Source: a virus. Taken from it: a stretch of DNA of 28,799 nt. Position 1 is the stretch's first letter; each line of letters begins with the position of its first letter. Positions 7,149 through 14,345 of the stretch are shown here, one piece after another. The stretch lies in IMG/VR virus record IMGVR_UViG_3300009149_000202, positions 1-28,799 of that record. The stretch is one strand, 5' to 3'. The notes beneath the pieces are model-generated. The model saw only the letters and a program-made list of their open reading frames with translations, did no database searches and was not told where the DNA came from. The position numbers and the translations under genes were made by a program.

Positions 7149-7152
7149 AATT

Positions 7153-7923
7153 ATGCACGATATGCAAAATGAAGAAGATAAGAGAGGGATTGAAATACAA
7201 GAGGTAGGTGTTACGGGGGTAGTACTACCTTTTAGAATAAAGGATAAGACAAGTGGAACACAACACACGGTCGGTATGTTCGATGTAGGTGTATCTTTGA
7301 ATGCTGACTTAAAAGGTACACACATGAGTAGGTTTGTACAGTATTTGTCTAGTATTGATGAACCACTTTCATTGAAGTTATTGTCTATGACTATATTACC
7401 GGACATAAAGAGAAAGTTGGAAGCCAACAGTGGTTATATTAAGGTTAGATTTCCTTATTTTGTTAAAGTACTTGCACCCGTATCTGGTAAGTATTCATAT
7501 TTGAAGTTGTCTGTTGAATTTGAGGCAAGGGATGAAGAAGTATTTCTTACTGTAACAACACCCGTGACTACTCTATGTCCATGCAGCAAAGAAATAAGTG
7601 AATATGGTGCACATAATCAGAGGAGCCATATAATGATTAAGATACAATCTGATGGTTGGGTGTGGGTTGAAGAATTAATGGATATTGCAGAAAAGAGTTC
7701 AAGTTGTCCGATTTATCCTTTGCTGAAACGACCTGATGAGAAACACGTAACAGAACAAGCCTATGATAATCCTAAGTTTGTAGAAGATGTTGTTCGAGAA
7801 GCTAAGTTACTTCTTGCAAGGCATCCTCAAATTACGTATTACAGAGTAGAAGCAATAAACCACGAGAGTATACATGCACATGATGCATATGCTATAGTCG
7901 AAGGGAGGAAATACAATGAATGA
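7153..7923 (+). CDS. folE2: GTP cyclohydrolase FolE2/MptA family
   Basis: A 256-residue enzyme of the COG1469 family that opens GTP to a dihydroneopterin phosphate, the entry step to preQ0 and folates. Conserved stretches: THMSRFVQYL (56-65), PYFVKVLAPVSG (101-112), C142-P-C144-SK (LCPCSKEIS), GAHNQR (152-157), LLKRPDEK (190-197), EQAYDNPKFVEDVVR (201-215) and NHESIHAHDAYA (236-247). Bacterial FolE2 forms dihydroneopterin triphosphate; archaeal MptA forms the cyclic phosphate. The sequence alone does not tell which. The start ATG follows GGAAGTGA, and the end overlaps the next ORF by 8 bp. Confidence 0.93.
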   Translation: MHDMQNEEDKRGIEIQEVGVTGVVLPFRIKDKTSGTQHTVGMFDVGVSLNADLKGTHMSRFVQYLSSIDEPLSLKLLSMTILPDIKRKLEANSGYIKVRFPYFVKVLAPVSGKYSYLKLSVEFEARDEEVFLTVTTPVTTLCPCSKEISEYGAHNQRSHIMIKIQSDGWVWVEELMDIAEKSSSCPIYPLLKRPDEKHVTEQAYDNPKFVEDVVREAKLLLARHPQITYYRVEAINHESIHAHDAYAIVEGRKYNE

Positions 7924-8167
7924 AGAAAAAGAAAATGTCGAAACAAAGACAGAAACGAAAAAGGTGAACTTGGTTCCGAAAAAAGTAATTGCCGAAATGG
8001 TATTTAATGAGGAAACAGGTAAAGTGGAAACGAACATAAAAGAGAGTGTTGTAAGAAAGCTTGTGAAAGATGACGTACAGGCCGGTCCTATAGCAATCGA
8101 TAAGGGCATGAGAGAACTTCGTAAAGATATGACGAAATTGATAAAGAGTCCTAGGCGAAATGAGTGA
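7916..8167 (+). CDS. small charged hypothetical protein
   Basis: An 83-residue protein with a strong GGGAGG before ATG 7916, overlapping folE2 by 8 bp. The N-terminus is a low-complexity Lys/Glu/Thr stretch (NEEKENVETKTETKKV). The C-terminal half is amphipathic and basic (KGMRELRKDMTKLIKSPRR). No family recognised. It is the last gene before the only long gap in the left block. Confidence 0.6.
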   Translation: MNEEKENVETKTETKKVNLVPKKVIAEMVFNEETGKVETNIKESVVRKLVKDDVQAGPIAIDKGMRELRKDMTKLIKSPRRNE

Positions 8168-8170
8168 TTG

Positions 8171-8281
8171 TTTATAGGTGCATCCTAATAATGGACTACT
8201 AATCGTTAACACATAGTAAATGAAGTCTACCATAGTGTCTATATTGGCGAATCGAAAAAATTGTTGGGATATACCTATAAA
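8171..8281 (+). ncRNA. candidate structured leader RNA
   Basis: The 152 bp between the stop at 8167 and the ATG at 8320 contain no supported gene. A perfect 9-bp inverted repeat brackets it: TTTATAGGT (8171-8179) and ACCTATAAA (8273-8281), continued inward by ATCC/GGAT after a two-base internal loop. Inside, TGGACT can pair with AGTCTA, with ACTA/TAGT nested in it. The structure ends about 25 bp before the AGGAGGT of the HD-queC pair. It does not match the preQ1-I pattern I know. It could be a cis-regulatory leader or a small RNA. Pairing was found by eye only. Confidence 0.35.
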
Positions 8282-8319
8282 AAATGAACATAAATGACTG
8301 TCTTTCAGGAGGTAGTACA

Positions 8320-8883
8320 ATGTTGGAAAAAGAGATAAATTTAATAGGAAACAAGGAAATGCAAGATGGTGTTAGGGCCATCATTGAACAATATGAGGAA
8401 TGGGTAGGGTCCTGTCCTCCAAGCCCAAGTGGTAAATATCATACGCATGAGAATACCATGGAAGAACATATACAGGATACAGTTACTTGTGCACTTGATG
8501 TTGCAAAAGAGTTTAAGATTCAAGGAACTGATTTTGATATATTGATTGCTGCGTGTATTCTTCATGATATAGGTAGAGTGAAAACCACATGTCTGGGCGA
8601 GAGTAAAGAGAGAGGTAATTGGAAATATTATCCAAAGACTGGATGGAGTCAGAAAGATTATGGAAAGAACCATCCGTTCGATAGCAATGATATTATCAAG
8701 AACATGCCATTCGAACATAGTGATAGAGTAAGAGACTTAGTGAAATGCCATATGTCTCATTGGTTAGCATATGCCCCACAGCCTAATAATTTGCTGGAAT
8801 ATGCAATGTGTATGAGTGACTACCTTGCTGTTCATATCCCAAGGATAAAGACTGATATGGATTCAAGGAGAGGAAGCAAATGA
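8320..8883 (+). CDS. HD-domain phosphohydrolase
   Basis: A 187-residue protein. ATG 8320 is chosen because AGGAGGT lies 6 bp upstream; an upstream ATG at 8284 lacks one. HD-superfamily metal ligands are visible: H50 (TMEEHIQD), H82-D83 (ACILHDIGR), H118 (NHPFDS), H144 (VKCHMSHW) and D167 (CMSDYLA). Such enzymes hydrolyse nucleotides or cyclic nucleotides; phage members are often in dNTP metabolism. It overlaps queC by 4 bp and shares the structured leader with it, which ties it to the modification pathway. The substrate is unknown. Confidence 0.8.
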   Translation: MLEKEINLIGNKEMQDGVRAIIEQYEEWVGSCPPSPSGKYHTHENTMEEHIQDTVTCALDVAKEFKIQGTDFDILIAACILHDIGRVKTTCLGESKERGNWKYYPKTGWSQKDYGKNHPFDSNDIIKNMPFEHSDRVRDLVKCHMSHWLAYAPQPNNLLEYAMCMSDYLAVHIPRIKTDMDSRRGSK

Positions 8884-9620
8884 AAAAGGATACAAGTAAA
8901 GAAGTAAAGGCAGTTGTATTAACATCTGGTGGATTGGACTCTAGTACTTGCATCGGTATGGCTATAGAAGAGGGAAGAGAAATCTTTCCTTTGTCTATAG
9001 AGTATGGCCAAAAGCACCTTAGAGAGGTCAAGTCTATTTCTGATGTGGTGGTCCATTATAGGACTAAAACGAGGAATATTGAACCTTATGGTTTCCGCTC
9101 TCAGGTCAATCCACTTAAAAAAGTGAAGATTGACCTTCGTGCTATCGGCGGCAGTGCCTTGACTGATGATAGTATTGCAGTTCCAGAGGGACGTGATGAA
9201 TCGGAGATGTCCGAATCTATTCCCCTAACCTATGTTCCAGCTCGCAATACCATTATGTTATCCATTGCGTTGGGATATGCAGAAGTTATAGAGGCCGATG
9301 AAATATGGATTGGTGCCAATGACGTAGACTATTCGGGTTACCCTGATTGCAGGCCCGAGTTCCTTGAAGCTTATGAAACTCTTGCACAATTAGCAACAGT
9401 CAGGGGCATACAAGGAAATCCATTAAAAATTAGAGCCCCCCTTCTATCTCTCACAAAAGCTGAAATCATAAAAAAAGGAAATTCGATAGGCGTACCATAC
9501 CATTTGACATGGTCTTGTTACAACGGAGCTAACAAAGCTTGCAGTGTATGTGACTCATGCACATTGCGCTTAAAAGGATTTAAAGAAGCAGGAAGTGAAG
9601 ACCCTATTGATTACCAATAA
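8880..9620 (+). CDS. queC: QueC, preQ0 synthase
   Basis: A 246-residue enzyme that makes preQ0 from 7-carboxy-7-deazaguanine, ATP and ammonia. Features: PP-loop SGGLDS (16-21), YGQKH (42-46), GGSALTDDSI (90-99), YVPARN (118-123), YSGYPDCRPEF (151-161), and the zinc site CYNG with C213, C221, C224 and C227. It begins in an ATGA overlap with the HD gene. Residues 52-86 before GGSALTD appear somewhat long and diverged, but no key residue is missing. It is the last gene of the left block; its final 17 bp overlap the end of the opposite-strand gene, and a terminator hairpin covers its stop. Confidence 0.95.
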   Translation: MKKDTSKEVKAVVLTSGGLDSSTCIGMAIEEGREIFPLSIEYGQKHLREVKSISDVVVHYRTKTRNIEPYGFRSQVNPLKKVKIDLRAIGGSALTDDSIAVPEGRDESEMSESIPLTYVPARNTIMLSIALGYAEVIEADEIWIGANDVDYSGYPDCRPEFLEAYETLAQLATVRGIQGNPLKIRAPLLSLTKAEIIKKGNSIGVPYHLTWSCYNGANKACSVCDSCTLRLKGFKEAGSEDPIDYQ

Positions 9621-9639
9621 GGTCTTCCAGTATTTTTTT
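9598..9639 (+). terminator. stem-loop plus T-run ending the left operon
   Basis: AAGACC (9598-9603) pairs with GGTCTT (9621-9626); after one C-A mismatch, TATTG (9605-9609) pairs with CAATA (9615-9619) around a 5-base loop. Seven T residues follow at 9633-9639, six bases after the stem. The T-run is only on the + side, so it ends the queC transcript. It lies across the stop codons of both converging genes. Confidence 0.6.
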
Positions 9640-9954
9640 ATACTCAATCTTGGCCCACTCATCTGCGTGAGCTGCGTATAAGTCCAACTTGGCTTCCACT
9701 GCTGCTCTCAATACTTCGTTCTTGATGTACTTGTGAGTAGCGGTTGAAATCTCAACATCAACTTCTATCATGATGTCATCTATGTACATATCGCAGTACA
9801 TATATATCTCGTCCTTATACTCTCTATACATCTTTTTCACATACTTGTTTACAGCGACTCTGAATTTAGGACTTTTCCAATATGCGACACCAAAACTTAT
9901 GGCCGCTATTGTTCCTGCAACAATCAGAATTGCTGTTTCTGTATCTATTTCCAT
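9604..9954 (-). CDS. small membrane-anchored protein
   Basis: A 116-residue protein with one N-terminal membrane segment (about residues 8-26, AILIVAGTIAAISFGVAYW), then a basic stretch (KSPKFRVAVNKYVKKMYREY) and a long helical, acidic tail. ATG 9954 follows GGAGGT. It is the last gene of the virion operon, after the fibres, where holins or tail accessory proteins often sit. A single N-terminal helix with a long soluble tail could fit a class III-type holin or an anchor protein; no lysin lies next to it. Role uncertain. Confidence 0.65.
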   Translation of the reverse strand: MEIDTETAILIVAGTIAAISFGVAYWKSPKFRVAVNKYVKKMYREYKDEIYMYCDMYIDDIMIEVDVEISTATHKYIKNEVLRAAVEAKLDLYAAHADEWAKIEYKKILEDLIGNQ

Positions 9955-9966
9955 TTCTTTACCTCC

Positions 9967-11055
9967 TTAAACTATATTATTAACATCAAGACAGCCGACA
10001 CCATTAAGTGTTATGTCGCCTCCACTTGGATTATTTATATAATTTCCTGTAACTAATATATAATCCGATGTTGATGGCCCGTATACCGCGTCTACAAAAT
10101 TACCTACAAACATATTACCACTTATCACAATCTTATCTGCACCATTTGTATCTATGGCTCTATAACCATTATTTTTGAAACGATTATTCCTTATAATAGC
10201 GCATACTGCAGGTGTATCAAACGTTATGCCTATATCCATATTATCAAATATATTATCTTCAATAATAACTCCAGAACCTGTACATTCAATAAATGTTGTT
10301 ACTGTATGTAAACCAGTAAACACACATTCTTTAACAAAACTATTATTTGATATTCTCATCCAACAATCATTATCAAATTTGCATTTGTAAATCATTGATT
10401 CAGCAATATTTAGATTTGTTGACAAAAATTCTATGTTTTCAAACATGCAATAGTCACCTGATGCTATACTATAAGTATTACCCCCTGTTATTGTAACTTT
10501 TCCTATACCTCTAATCGTAATATAATCACCCATGCCCAAATTGGCATTGATAATATAATCTCCTGCATTGACTATGATTTCTCCACCTGTTGCAGCAAGA
10601 GAATTTACAGCATCAACTATATTATCATAATCTGCATTACCCGCCAAATTAACAGTAACAGAAGCAGTAACCGACCCAAATGGGTCATCAATTCCAATAT
10701 GTCTGTCATTATGTGATTCAATTACCATATTATTAATTGTTGCTACTTCAACATTGTTATAAACCGAACCACTTATATCCCAAAATTCAAGATTCTCATC
10801 AGTAAGACTCTTTAATATAACATCAAGAGTATCTATATATATTTGACCTTTAGCTACAGGAACAGAGTCAGCTATAATAATATCCTCTGTAATTATATCA
10901 TTAACAAATGTCTTATTCCCATAAAATGTCATATCATTATTATGCAAATCATCTATAGCTTCCTCTAGTCTGTTCATTTCTGAAGTTAATATTATTTCTG
11001 TGCCCCAAGTCTTCTTAGTAAATCCCTTTGTACTCGGTGGTGTTGGTACTGCCAT
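9967..11055 (-). CDS. beta-helix tail fibre/spike, copy 3
   Basis: A 362-residue receptor-binding candidate. GGAGG lies only 1 bp before ATG 11061 but 7 bp before ATG 11055, so the latter is the better start. The N-terminal module (FTKKTWGTEIILTSEMNRLEEAIDDLHNN, split here as KKTW...MNRLEEAIDDL) is shared with the two fibres upstream and probably docks to the tail. From about residue 120 it shows parallel beta-helix character of the pectate-lyase/NosD type: short strand repeats ending in Asn (IIEDNIF, IIRNNRF, VISGNMF, LVTGNYI). Such domains bind or cut surface polysaccharides. No catalytic residues can be assigned. Confidence 0.8.
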   Translation of the reverse strand: MAVPTPPSTKGFTKKTWGTEIILTSEMNRLEEAIDDLHNNDMTFYGNKTFVNDIITEDIIIADSVPVAKGQIYIDTLDVILKSLTDENLEFWDISGSVYNNVEVATINNMVIESHNDRHIGIDDPFGSVTASVTVNLAGNADYDNIVDAVNSLAATGGEIIVNAGDYIINANLGMGDYITIRGIGKVTITGGNTYSIASGDYCMFENIEFLSTNLNIAESMIYKCKFDNDCWMRISNNSFVKECVFTGLHTVTTFIECTGSGVIIEDNIFDNMDIGITFDTPAVCAIIRNNRFKNNGYRAIDTNGADKIVISGNMFVGNFVDAVYGPSTSDYILVTGNYINNPSGGDITLNGVGCLDVNNIV

Positions 11056-11067
11056 ATTCATTCCTCC

Positions 11068-12060
11068 TTAAAATTCTATATTATTGTCATCGGTGTTTGC
11101 TCCATTATCAATGATACTACCAACTACGTTAGTAGTTAATTGATTACCAACACTACCCGCTCCAAACGTTACATTAGTCGATATTATATTGTCCGCAATT
11201 ATATTATTATCACCGTTCATTATAAAATATTCTAATACATTACCAACATATATAGCATTTGATACATGGGCATATGCTGCTTCAATTTTGTAAAAATTAC
11301 AACCAGCTATTATAACCCCATCTGTATTATTTAAACAATTAACAGTTTCTAAACTAATACAGTTTATTAATTTTGTACCCATTAATATGTATAAAGCGCC
11401 TGCAATAAATACATTGTAAATTAAAGTATCAATAATATTACCATTGATATTCACTTTACAATTATTAATAATACAATTCGACACATCGCCTAACGTTATA
11501 TGTGTTGTATACCCTTCACCTATAATTACACGGGCGTAGACAGATACAGGTGAAGAATAATTACCCGCACGCACATATAAAATGTCATGATTTGCTGTAG
11601 CTGCAATTGCTGTATTTAAATTAAGAAAGTCACCTTTGCCTGAAGGGTCTACAATATACATGGTCGCTCTTGGCACAACATCCCCCCCACCACTACCTCT
11701 AGGCGAATGTCTCATTCCATGAAGCTGTGGGTATACATCATTTACCAACCTTGTAACAAAATTCCCTAGAGAACCGTTTTGTAGAATTCGTGTGGAGAGT
11801 CCACCTGATTGTTGTATCCCTAAAGATATTCCTGAATATGTATAAAATGTACCATTAAGTGTAGGTGCAGAACTATCTTCGACTTTTAAATCCTTTGTAC
11901 TTGTTTCACAATTAGTTATCCATAACGTTTTCAGAAACGTTTTTTCTCCATTAATGGTCATGTTATTATTAAATAAGTCATCGAGACCATCCTCTATGTT
12001 TTGCATTTCTGCAGCAGATATGTTATTTGCTGAAACCCATGTCTTTTTCGAAAACGCCAT
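11068..12060 (-). CDS. beta-helix tail fibre/spike, copy 2
   Basis: A 330-residue paralogue of its neighbours, start ATG 12060 behind GGTGAT. The head module (FSKKTWVSANNISAAEMQ, then IEDGLDDLFNNNMT) aligns with copy 3. The body after about residue 130 (TMYIVDPSGKGDFLNLNTAI, YVRAGNYSS) opens as a right-handed beta-helix and goes on with NCIINNCKVN- and NVLEYFIMN-type turns. The C-terminal part differs from the other copies, which suggests different receptor specificity. It is 6 bp from copy 3. Confidence 0.8.
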   Translation of the reverse strand: MAFSKKTWVSANNISAAEMQNIEDGLDDLFNNNMTINGEKTFLKTLWITNCETSTKDLKVEDSSAPTLNGTFYTYSGISLGIQQSGGLSTRILQNGSLGNFVTRLVNDVYPQLHGMRHSPRGSGGGDVVPRATMYIVDPSGKGDFLNLNTAIAATANHDILYVRAGNYSSPVSVYARVIIGEGYTTHITLGDVSNCIINNCKVNINGNIIDTLIYNVFIAGALYILMGTKLINCISLETVNCLNNTDGVIIAGCNFYKIEAAYAHVSNAIYVGNVLEYFIMNGDNNIIADNIISTNVTFGAGSVGNQLTTNVVGSIIDNGANTDDNNIEF

Positions 12061-12068
12061 TATATCAC

Positions 12069-13205
12069 CTAAGTTATATTACCATATGTAATACTGCCAG
12101 CACCCAAATTGGTTATAGCTGTACCAACAATATTTAACACTATATTATTACGTATTATCGTCTTACCACTGGCTGAATAAATTCCACTCCAAAAATCATC
12201 AATATAATTATCTTCAATTATTGCTCTTCCTAAACTTACATCGATTGCTATTGAAGTTGTACCATTTCCTTCATAAATATAATTACCCTTGACTATATTA
12301 TAATAACCACTATTTATGCTAACACATTTTGAATCTCCGCCTAATCCACGAATATCATTATAAGATATTATATTATAATCTCCACCATTAATATATATAT
12401 TATGTACAATACCTGCAACACTCATATGATACAAAGTGCAATGTGACACATTATTATTGCTTCCTGTAATTACTATTGAACTAACCGTTGTGGTCCACAC
12501 ATCATTTCTTATGGTAATACCTCTTACTATATTATTATCGCCACTTACAATAAGTGATACTGTAGCATATGTAAATGATACTGCCATATTTTCAAAAACA
12601 ATATTATCACCCGCTATATCAATAGTATAAGTCAAACCGGCTGGTGCATTAAGTTCTGTATGATTACCACTGCCAATGATAGTTAAATTATTTGTTGAAA
12701 TTGTAATATTAGAAGTTATTTCATAAGCCCCTGGTTCTATATATATTTTATCACCAGAAACCGCAGCTGCTAATGCGAGTTGCAAAGTTGCATAATCCCC
12801 ATCAGGCCCTACTATTATTTGTGCACCTTTAGTAATATAATCACTACCACCGTGCATATGCCTAAGATGATGATTTTCTACAACAACACCATTAATAGAA
12901 CCCAAATCTACATTTTCGGTAGAACCAGAACTGTCCAAACATTTAACAGAACCACCCAATGAATCGATATACATACCTTTGGCTGCTTCTATTCCAATAA
13001 CGCCTCTAAGGTCAACTCCATCCATCAGTTCTATTCTTGCACCATTAGGATTCTTATCTATAACAAGAGCATCTTCGAACATTTTAATATTATCAACATC
13101 AGATACATTTTGATTATACCAATCATCAATACCAGTTTCAATTCTATTGAGCTCTGTAGCACTTATCTTTTCTGCGGTTACCCAAAGCTTTTTGACGAAT
13201 GTCAT
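12069..13205 (-). CDS. beta-helix tail fibre/spike, copy 1
   Basis: A 378-residue fibre with AGGAGGT before ATG 13205. The head (FVKKLWVTAEKISATELN, then RIETGIDDWYNQN) matches copies 2 and 3 but is more diverged. The body has the beta-helix opening QIIVGPDGDYATLQLALAAA and IYIEPGAYEI, then repeated strand-turn units rich in NNLT, NNIV, NNNVSH and YNIV. It directly follows the tail-protein genes, so it may be the original fibre, with copies 2 and 3 derived by duplication. Confidence 0.8.
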   Translation of the reverse strand: MTFVKKLWVTAEKISATELNRIETGIDDWYNQNVSDVDNIKMFEDALVIDKNPNGARIELMDGVDLRGVIGIEAAKGMYIDSLGGSVKCLDSSGSTENVDLGSINGVVVENHHLRHMHGGSDYITKGAQIIVGPDGDYATLQLALAAAVSGDKIYIEPGAYEITSNITISTNNLTIIGSGNHTELNAPAGLTYTIDIAGDNIVFENMAVSFTYATVSLIVSGDNNIVRGITIRNDVWTTTVSSIVITGSNNNVSHCTLYHMSVAGIVHNIYINGGDYNIISYNDIRGLGGDSKCVSINSGYYNIVKGNYIYEGNGTTSIAIDVSLGRAIIEDNYIDDFWSGIYSASGKTIIRNNIVLNIVGTAITNLGAGSITYGNIT

Positions 13206-13218
13206 AAAGTATACCTCC

Positions 13219-13686
13219 TTATGCGAACGTTATATCCCATGTAACTGTAATCGAATCACCTGCAAGTTTAACAATATTAATCGGTGCAACTCTACATGCA
13301 CAATTTCTACTACTCTTTGCAGCATTAGTATCGGCTATAACAGCTTCACCCCATGTACCGGTTCCTACACCTGCAGCAAACGTTGCTACAAATCTAGCTA
13401 ACCCAGTACTAGGTGAACTATTACTTGTAGGACTTACATATCCTAGCTCAGTACCTAACAATTCTGTGTCTGTTACCAATGCAGCAGTATTATCATCACC
13501 AACAGCAATGGTCTTAAGATATGATTCAGCAAACGCCATTTTATTGACATTGGTCAATAAACATGCAGCTAAATCTAAACCATCATCTAACACAAGATTG
13601 TGTTCTTCCACTTGTTTTAAGTTTCCATCTTTATCAAAAACTTCAAACTTTACGTTCGATTTCATACCTATTGTTTTCTCTTTCAT
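13219..13686 (-). CDS. tail-associated protein before the fibres
   Basis: A 155-residue protein, ATG 13686 behind AGGTGT, starting at the stop of the tail protein I gene. N-terminal pattern VKFEVFDKDGNLKQVEEHNLVLDDGLDLAACLL (key residues FDKDG and N-LVLDDGL) resembles small phage tail/fibre proteins found before fibre genes, often left as hypothetical. Beta-rich with a C-terminal TVTWDITF. Probably a baseplate-to-fibre adaptor; inferred from position and composition. Confidence 0.65.
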   Translation of the reverse strand: MKEKTIGMKSNVKFEVFDKDGNLKQVEEHNLVLDDGLDLAACLLTNVNKMAFAESYLKTIAVGDDNTAALVTDTELLGTELGYVSPTSNSSPSTGLARFVATFAAGVGTGTWGEAVIADTNAAKSSRNCACRVAPINIVKLAGDSITVTWDITFA

Positions 13687-14336
13687 TATAACACCTCATT
13701 TAACGAGTCAGTGCTCGTAATATCTGTTCTGTGTATTAATATATCTTCATCATCAACAATGCTAATAGGTTCAATATAAGCCAAGTCACCTGATGATTGA
13801 TAAAATGAATCTGTCATACTAATTGTTTCACCCGAATATGGTCCTATACCATCAAAGTATATACCTGCTGCCTTAACATCATTTATTAAAGTCACTAGTT
13901 TATTCCAATCTTGTATAACTGTCCAACCAGCATTCATGTCTATAGCAATAAGAAAATGACCATAAGCACCAGCATCTATATATCCATCAATTACATCTAC
14001 AGATATGATATCAATGCCTAGGAAAACAGATACAGCTTCTCTAATACTATATTTAGTTCCACCACCAACAAACCCTGCAACTCTTGCTTGAATTCTAGCA
14101 CGAAATTGTGTATCTGTTTCTGCAGTCTGTCTTGTGAGTCCAACTATTTCACCAATGTTATCTAACGATTCACCTATAGCTGTAGAAACAAAATGTGAAT
14201 CTCTTACATCATCAAGCGTATCACTAATATCGTCATACTGTTCTCCGTCCAGAGAAAGTAACTTGTAATTATTACTTGTGGTCTCACGATTAAAGACATC
14301 AGTCAATCTTCTAATTATATTGTCTACTCTACCCAT
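13686..14336 (-). CDS. tail protein I-like baseplate protein
   Basis: A 216-residue protein after baseplate J, where gpI-type proteins lie in contractile tails. The start ATG 14336 follows GGTGAT. It contains FVSTAIGESLDNIGEIVGLTRQ (here shortened: STAIGESLDNIGE, VGLTRQ) and DTQFRARIQARVAG, patterns also seen in baseplate J and I proteins, then a beta-rich end with DSFYQSSG. It likely caps the baseplate wedge and receives fibres. Confidence 0.75.
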   Translation of the reverse strand: MGRVDNIIRRLTDVFNRETTSNNYKLLSLDGEQYDDISDTLDDVRDSHFVSTAIGESLDNIGEIVGLTRQTAETDTQFRARIQARVAGFVGGGTKYSIREAVSVFLGIDIISVDVIDGYIDAGAYGHFLIAIDMNAGWTVIQDWNKLVTLINDVKAAGIYFDGIGPYSGETISMTDSFYQSSGDLAYIEPISIVDDEDILIHRTDITSTDSLNEVL

Positions 14337-14345
14337 TTAATCACC

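Noticed and set aside
8168-8319. tRNA gene in the gap
   Set aside because: No cloverleaf, TTC-type T-loop or acceptor end could be drawn; the outer inverted repeat encloses too long a region.
7892-8320. 142-residue - strand ORF across folE2 end, the small charged gene and the leader gap
   Set aside because: It lies opposite two well-supported + strand genes, is Phe/Tyr/Cys-rich as antisense of AT-rich coding DNA often is, and has no ribosome binding signal or family pattern.
9967-13205. Diversity-generating retroelement acting on the Asn-rich fibre genes
   Set aside because: The Asn codons follow beta-helix turns throughout the proteins, not a terminal variable region, and no reverse transcriptase or template repeat is visible in the window.
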